NCBI RefSeq assembly: GCF_024171525.1
Contig: NZ_JALJZY010000021.1
Span: 1-41,503 of the forward strand
Direction of reading: 5' to 3'
Source of the DNA: Neisseriaceae bacterium HSC-16F19
GTDB taxonomy: Bacteria > Pseudomonadota > Gammaproteobacteria > Burkholderiales > Neisseriaceae
Length of the DNA: 41,503 bases
Shown: positions 38,441 to 41,503 of the stretch, piece after piece
Layout of the letters: every line of letters begins with the position of its first letter
Position numbering within the stretch: position 1 is the stretch's first letter
Program-made: the position numbers and the translations under genes
Notes under the pieces: model-generated
The model's input: the letters and a program-made list of their open reading frames with translations, nothing else
The model's database searches: none
What the model was told of the DNA's origin: nothing

Positions 38441-38512
38441 ACTGTTACAAAACGCCCCTTTTGTATCAGTTTTAATAAATTGTTAGGGAAATGAAACGCT
38501 TACTTGTATAAT
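38441..38512 (+). promoter_or_regulatory. TetR-type operator candidate and -10 box for hydrolase 2
   Basis: ACTGTTACA-N12-TGTATCAGT (38441-38470) matches the pair at 34026-34055 with one change. TATAAT is at 38507-38512. Together with the preceding TTCAAA...GGTTTTTTATTG, the stretch 38410-38475 is similar to 33996-34060, indicating a duplicated control region. Confidence 0.6.
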
Positions 38513-38540
38513 ATCGCCTATCTATTTTTGGAAAAATCTA

Positions 38541-39359
38541 ATGAAAAAACTTATTTTAGCCATTAGCCTAACCCTTGCCACGCTTGGCGGTATCGTCGCT
38601 TGTAACAGCACGCCTAAGCCACAGCCCCAAACCCAAGTACTAGGGCAATGGCACAGCATTGAACGCCCCAATCAAACAGCCATTAAAGGTATTTATTACC
38701 CCAAACAATCCGCCCAAAAATTACCGCTGGTGATTAACGTACATGGCGGAGCGTTTGTCGGTGGTTCTGCCCAAATGATTGACGCACAAAGCAAACGCAT
38801 TGGCGATAATTGGGGCGTGGCGGTATATAACTTGGATTACAAACTGTTAACAAAGCTAAATTTTATTGTAAATGCTGATAAATACATTCAAATGCAAGTT
38901 GATGAAGTAAGCGATACTGTCAAATACTTCAAACAAAACGCCCAAAAATACAATATTGACCCTGATAAAATCATCTTATTAGGTTATTCGTCAGGTGGTT
39001 ATGTGGTGTCGGCTTCTACACTTGATTTGGCAAAACAAGGGCAAAGCGTATGGGGGCAAGTGATTGCTTATGGCTTTATCAAAGACGCACTTGAACGCTA
39101 TAACGCCTTGCCAGCCCAATCACAAAAGCTCACCAATACGTTGTTTGTCTTTACCGAAGAAAAAGACTTTATTTCCGAAGGTATTCGCCCTTATTATGAT
39201 GCACTTAATCAAAAAGGCGTAAATGTGTCCAAAATAGAATTGCCCAAAGCACAGCACGGTTTTATGGAAGAGATTTCGCCACAAGACGGCAATGAACAAG
39301 CTGGCTATGTTGTACAAGCCGAACAGCAAATTGGCGAGTGGATTAAGGGCTTAAAATAA
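38541..39359 (+). CDS. alpha/beta hydrolase lipoprotein 2
   Basis: A 272-residue lipoprotein (lipobox VAC, Cys21) with an esterase-type alpha/beta fold: LVINVHGGAFVGGSAQ (oxyanion HGGA), LDYKLLTKL, the nucleophile elbow LGYSSGGYVV, FTEEKDFIS (acid) and KAQHGFME (His). These features fit the BD-FAE/hormone-sensitive-lipase-like esterases. It starts the three-hydrolase run and is preceded by a TetR-type operator candidate. The substrate is unknown. Confidence 0.88.
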   Translation: MKKLILAISLTLATLGGIVACNSTPKPQPQTQVLGQWHSIERPNQTAIKGIYYPKQSAQKLPLVINVHGGAFVGGSAQMIDAQSKRIGDNWGVAVYNLDYKLLTKLNFIVNADKYIQMQVDEVSDTVKYFKQNAQKYNIDPDKIILLGYSSGGYVVSASTLDLAKQGQSVWGQVIAYGFIKDALERYNALPAQSQKLTNTLFVFTEEKDFISEGIRPYYDALNQKGVNVSKIELPKAQHGFMEEISPQDGNEQAGYVVQAEQQIGEWIKGLK

Positions 39360-39360
39360 G

Positions 39361-39483
39361 ATGAAATCCCTAATAAAGAAGCATAAAACAGGCTTAATTA
39401 TCACCATGATAATCGGCTTTATCATGGGTTATTTGGCGGTTAATCTGTTTTTGGATATGCTACTTGGTGGGAGTATGTTTTGA
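39361..39483 (+). CDS. 40-residue small membrane protein between hydrolases
   Basis: A short frame: ATG at 39361, one base after the hydrolase 2 stop, TGA at 39481-39483. It encodes a basic N-terminus (MKSLIKKHK) and one hydrophobic segment (GLIITMIIGFIMGYLAVNLF). Its stop overlaps the ATG of the next hydrolase (TGATG), implying coupled translation. The tight fit between two genes on both sides supports it being real. Confidence 0.6.
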   Translation: MKSLIKKHKTGLIITMIIGFIMGYLAVNLFLDMLLGGSMF

Positions 39484-40415
39484 TGAAATATTTAAAAATA
39501 TCCGCCTTGTATTTGTCCGCCTTTGTGTTAAGTTTTGCGGTGGGCTTGGGCAGCTTTATGCTGTTAAACCGTGATACATCTATGCAAGTCAATTGGAGCG
39601 AGCAAGTTGGCACGATACACACTGATTTGACCTATGGCGATGGGCAAGCCCATAAATATGACTTATATCTACCTGCGGATAAATCCAAATCCGCTTATGG
39701 TTTGGTGGTCTATCTGCACCCCGGTGGTTTTACCACAGGCGATAAAGCAGATGATGCCGAAATCGCCAAATGGTTTACATCAAAAGGCTATGTGGCAACG
39801 AGTATCAATTACACACTTCATAATGCCGAAAACCCCACGGCGTCGGTGAAAACCATGGCGGAGGAAATCAAAACCGCCATACCCGTAGTGGTCGCCAAAG
39901 CCCAAGAATTGGGCTACAACATTGACAAAATGGCAGTCGGTGGCGGTTCGGCTGGGCATGGTTTGGCGGCGATTTATTCCTTCAGAGACGGTGCAAAAGC
40001 TCCTGTACCGATTGCCTTTACCTTTGGCATGGTAGGCCCGACCAGCCTAGAAATGGACGTAACAGACGGTATGGATTTTGCCAATGCCGCCCCACTATTG
40101 GCAGCCATTTCAGGCGAGCCTATCACTGCCCAGACGATAAAAAGTGGTGAATACAAAGATTTGGTAAAACCTGTTGAAGCCTATCGCTGGGTAACGCCTG
40201 ATAGTCCGCCGACCTTGTATGGTTTTGGGGCGTTGGATAGGGTAATGCCGTTTAGTTATCAGCCGATACAAAAGGCATTGGCGGATAACAACGTACCGCA
40301 TGATGTGATTATTTTTGAAAAATCTGGACATGGTTTGCACCGTGATAAGGACAAGGCTAAATTGTATTTAGATAAATTAAATGAATATTTTGAAAAATAT
40401 ATGCCTGTGAAATGA
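39483..40415 (+). CDS. alpha/beta hydrolase 3, membrane-anchored
   Basis: A 310-residue protein starting MKYLKISALYLSAFVLSFAV, an uncleaved anchor or signal peptide. The alpha/beta hydrolase domain has LVVYLHPGGFTTGD (oxyanion HPGG), the nucleophile GGGSAGHGLA, a probable acid near GALDRVMPF, and His in KSGHGLHRD. ATG 39483 is chosen because it overlaps the preceding stop; a TTG one codon upstream is less likely. It resembles acetyl esterases; the substrate is unknown. Confidence 0.86.
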   Translation: MKYLKISALYLSAFVLSFAVGLGSFMLLNRDTSMQVNWSEQVGTIHTDLTYGDGQAHKYDLYLPADKSKSAYGLVVYLHPGGFTTGDKADDAEIAKWFTSKGYVATSINYTLHNAENPTASVKTMAEEIKTAIPVVVAKAQELGYNIDKMAVGGGSAGHGLAAIYSFRDGAKAPVPIAFTFGMVGPTSLEMDVTDGMDFANAAPLLAAISGEPITAQTIKSGEYKDLVKPVEAYRWVTPDSPPTLYGFGALDRVMPFSYQPIQKALADNNVPHDVIIFEKSGHGLHRDKDKAKLYLDKLNEYFEKYMPVK

Positions 40416-40436
40416 TATTTTTAATGAGAAATTTTT

Positions 40437-41360
40437 ATGAAAAAACCTACCCTTATCACCGCTTTAACTGTTGCCATACTTGGTGGCTTAACTGCTTGCA
40501 GTGCCATAGAAAAAGCCATGGCGCCCAGTATTGACAAAATCGCCCAAGTAGCCACATCAGCACCGCTAGAAAAACGCTATAGCCAATTGGGGCAACACAC
40601 AGTTTTATCCGCTAAATTTAATGCCAATGACAATATTGCCAAAACCTACACCGTCTATTATCCGCAAAATGGTGGCAATTTTCCGCTTGTGGTCATGGTA
40701 AACGGTTCAGGTACGCCAGCTTCTCGCTATGAAGCGGTGTTAAAACATTTGGCGTCTTACGGCTTGGTGGTGATTGGCGATGAAAACGGTACAGCGTGGC
40801 GTGGCGATAGTTCGTCCAAAGCCCTAGATTTTGTCCTTACCCAAAACCAAGATAAAAACAGCGTTTTATTTAATAAAATCAATCCCAATAAAATCGGCAC
40901 ATCAGGGCATTCACAAGGCGGTGTCGGTGTGGTCAATCTAGCGACCATTCAGCCAAACAGCCATTTAATCCGTTCGGTATATGGCGTAAGTACAACCAAG
41001 CTCGGCTTGGCACAGGTGCTACAGTGGGATTACGATGTCAGCAAAATCAAAGTGCCTTATATGATGATTGCGGGCGCACATGAGTCCGATGCTGGTGACG
41101 GCAAAGATTACACCAAAGGCATCGCCCCGATTATGTCATTGAACGAAAACTACGCTAAAGTCTCTGCCCCTGCGGTAGTCGCCCAGCGTGTTGGTGCAGA
41201 CCACGGAGCAATGCTGTGGCAACCCAACGGCTATATGGTAGCGTGGTTTTTATACACCCTAAATGGCGATAATCAAGCCAAGCAAGTCTTTGTGGGCAGT
41301 AATGCCGAGATTCGCCATAATGCCAATTGGCAGAATGTGCAGATTAAAGGTTTGCGTTGA
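40437..41360 (+). CDS. alpha/beta hydrolase lipoprotein 4 (dienelactone hydrolase/cutinase-like)
   Basis: A 307-residue lipoprotein with lipobox TAC (Cys21). The fold differs from the other three: LVVMVNGSGTPASRYEAVLKHLASYG, GDENG, the nucleophile elbow TSGHSQGGVGV, MIAGAHESDAGDG and a late His in GADHGAMLWQPNGY. This pattern resembles chlorophyllase/PETase-like dienelactone hydrolases. It follows hydrolase 3 by 21 bases and ends the operon at a strong terminator. Confidence 0.85.
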   Translation: MKKPTLITALTVAILGGLTACSAIEKAMAPSIDKIAQVATSAPLEKRYSQLGQHTVLSAKFNANDNIAKTYTVYYPQNGGNFPLVVMVNGSGTPASRYEAVLKHLASYGLVVIGDENGTAWRGDSSSKALDFVLTQNQDKNSVLFNKINPNKIGTSGHSQGGVGVVNLATIQPNSHLIRSVYGVSTTKLGLAQVLQWDYDVSKIKVPYMMIAGAHESDAGDGKDYTKGIAPIMSLNENYAKVSAPAVVAQRVGADHGAMLWQPNGYMVAWFLYTLNGDNQAKQVFVGSNAEIRHNANWQNVQIKGLR

Positions 41361-41377
41361 TGAATGAAGCATTTAAC

Positions 41378-41413
41378 AAACGCTGCTTTCCGGTATGGGA
41401 AAGCAGCGTTTTT
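41378..41413. terminator. intrinsic terminator at the end of the hydrolase operon
   Basis: AAACGCTGCTTTCC pairs with GGAAAGCAGCGTTT across a short loop and is followed by TTTT. It can also serve the convergent gene on the minus strand. Confidence 0.9.
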
Positions 41414-41436
41414 CCTGTTTTCCGCAACGACACACC

Positions 41437-41503
41437 CTAAAAGTACTTACGGCAAATATCCAATAATTCTTGCTGTTCCTCATCCATGCCCAGCAGAATC
41501 GTT
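41437..41503 (-). CDS. 3' end of a minus-strand gene running off the right edge
   Basis: On the minus strand the frame from the right edge reads ...GMDEEQQELLDICRKYF and stops at TAG (41439-41437). Only 21 codons are visible, so the product cannot be named. The convergent terminator at 41378-41413 lies just downstream. Confidence 0.6.
   Translation of the reverse strand, partial: TILLGMDEEQQELLDICRKYF

Overview
The window is a chromosomal segment of a Neisseriaceae bacterium. The strongest clue is the DNA uptake sequence AGGCTGCCTGAA, the Simonsiella-type dialect, present in about thirty exact or near-exact copies. Many form inverted pairs that act as terminators. Two Correia elements, a dRS3 repeat and the divergent rluC/rne pair agree with this. 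The species cannot be named from the sequence alone; Simonsiella, Alysiella, Conchiformibius or a Neisseria with this dialect are all possible.

Layout. Positions 1-350 hold repeats and the first bases of a minus-strand gene. From 351 to 6091 all genes are on the minus strand: a beta-propeller-like protein, then a tight run reading rluC, a NADAR/YbiA protein, a secreted EF-hand protein, three tandem paralogues of a small membrane protein, a PaiB-like flavoprotein and a phosphoglycolate-phosphatase-like HAD enzyme. rne (RNase E) diverges at 6725 behind a structured leader of about 630 bases. tRNA-Asn, tRNA-Lys and lpdA (lipoyl-domain dihydrolipoyl dehydrogenase) follow. From 11.7 to 21.5 kb come YceI, an FMN reductase, a LysR regulator, two pirins, DoxX, a hemerythrin-like protein, a GNAT protein, a DUF2789-GST fusion and a Kef-type K+/H+ antiporter. 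An AT-richer restriction-modification pair (C5 methyltransferase plus NotI-family nuclease) lies at 21.7-23.8 kb. A CDF metal exporter, a solo Phd antitoxin, an AcpH-like protein, an AEC permease with MarR, and a luciferase-like oxidoreductase divergent from LysR follow.

The right part (30.6-41.4 kb) has an ArsR regulator with an old-yellow-enzyme homologue, a TetR regulator, a lipoprotein pair, and then an AT-rich, uptake-sequence-poor island. That island carries four alpha/beta hydrolases, two tiny membrane proteins, a second OYE homologue, a second luciferase-like enzyme and a second ArsR. The lack of uptake sequences after 36,641 and the shift in base use point to acquisition from outside the Neisseriaceae, perhaps a Moraxella-like donor (inference).

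Working together: many of the genes (FMN reductase, pirins, DoxX, GST, Kef antiporter, two OYEs, two flavin monooxygenase-like enzymes, several one-component regulators) fit handling of electrophiles, quinones and oxidants. Short operator-like palindromes link the TetR and both ArsR regulators to neighbouring genes. Intergenic space is densely colonised by short repeats, including one MITE nested in another and elements whose ends or target duplications form stop codons.
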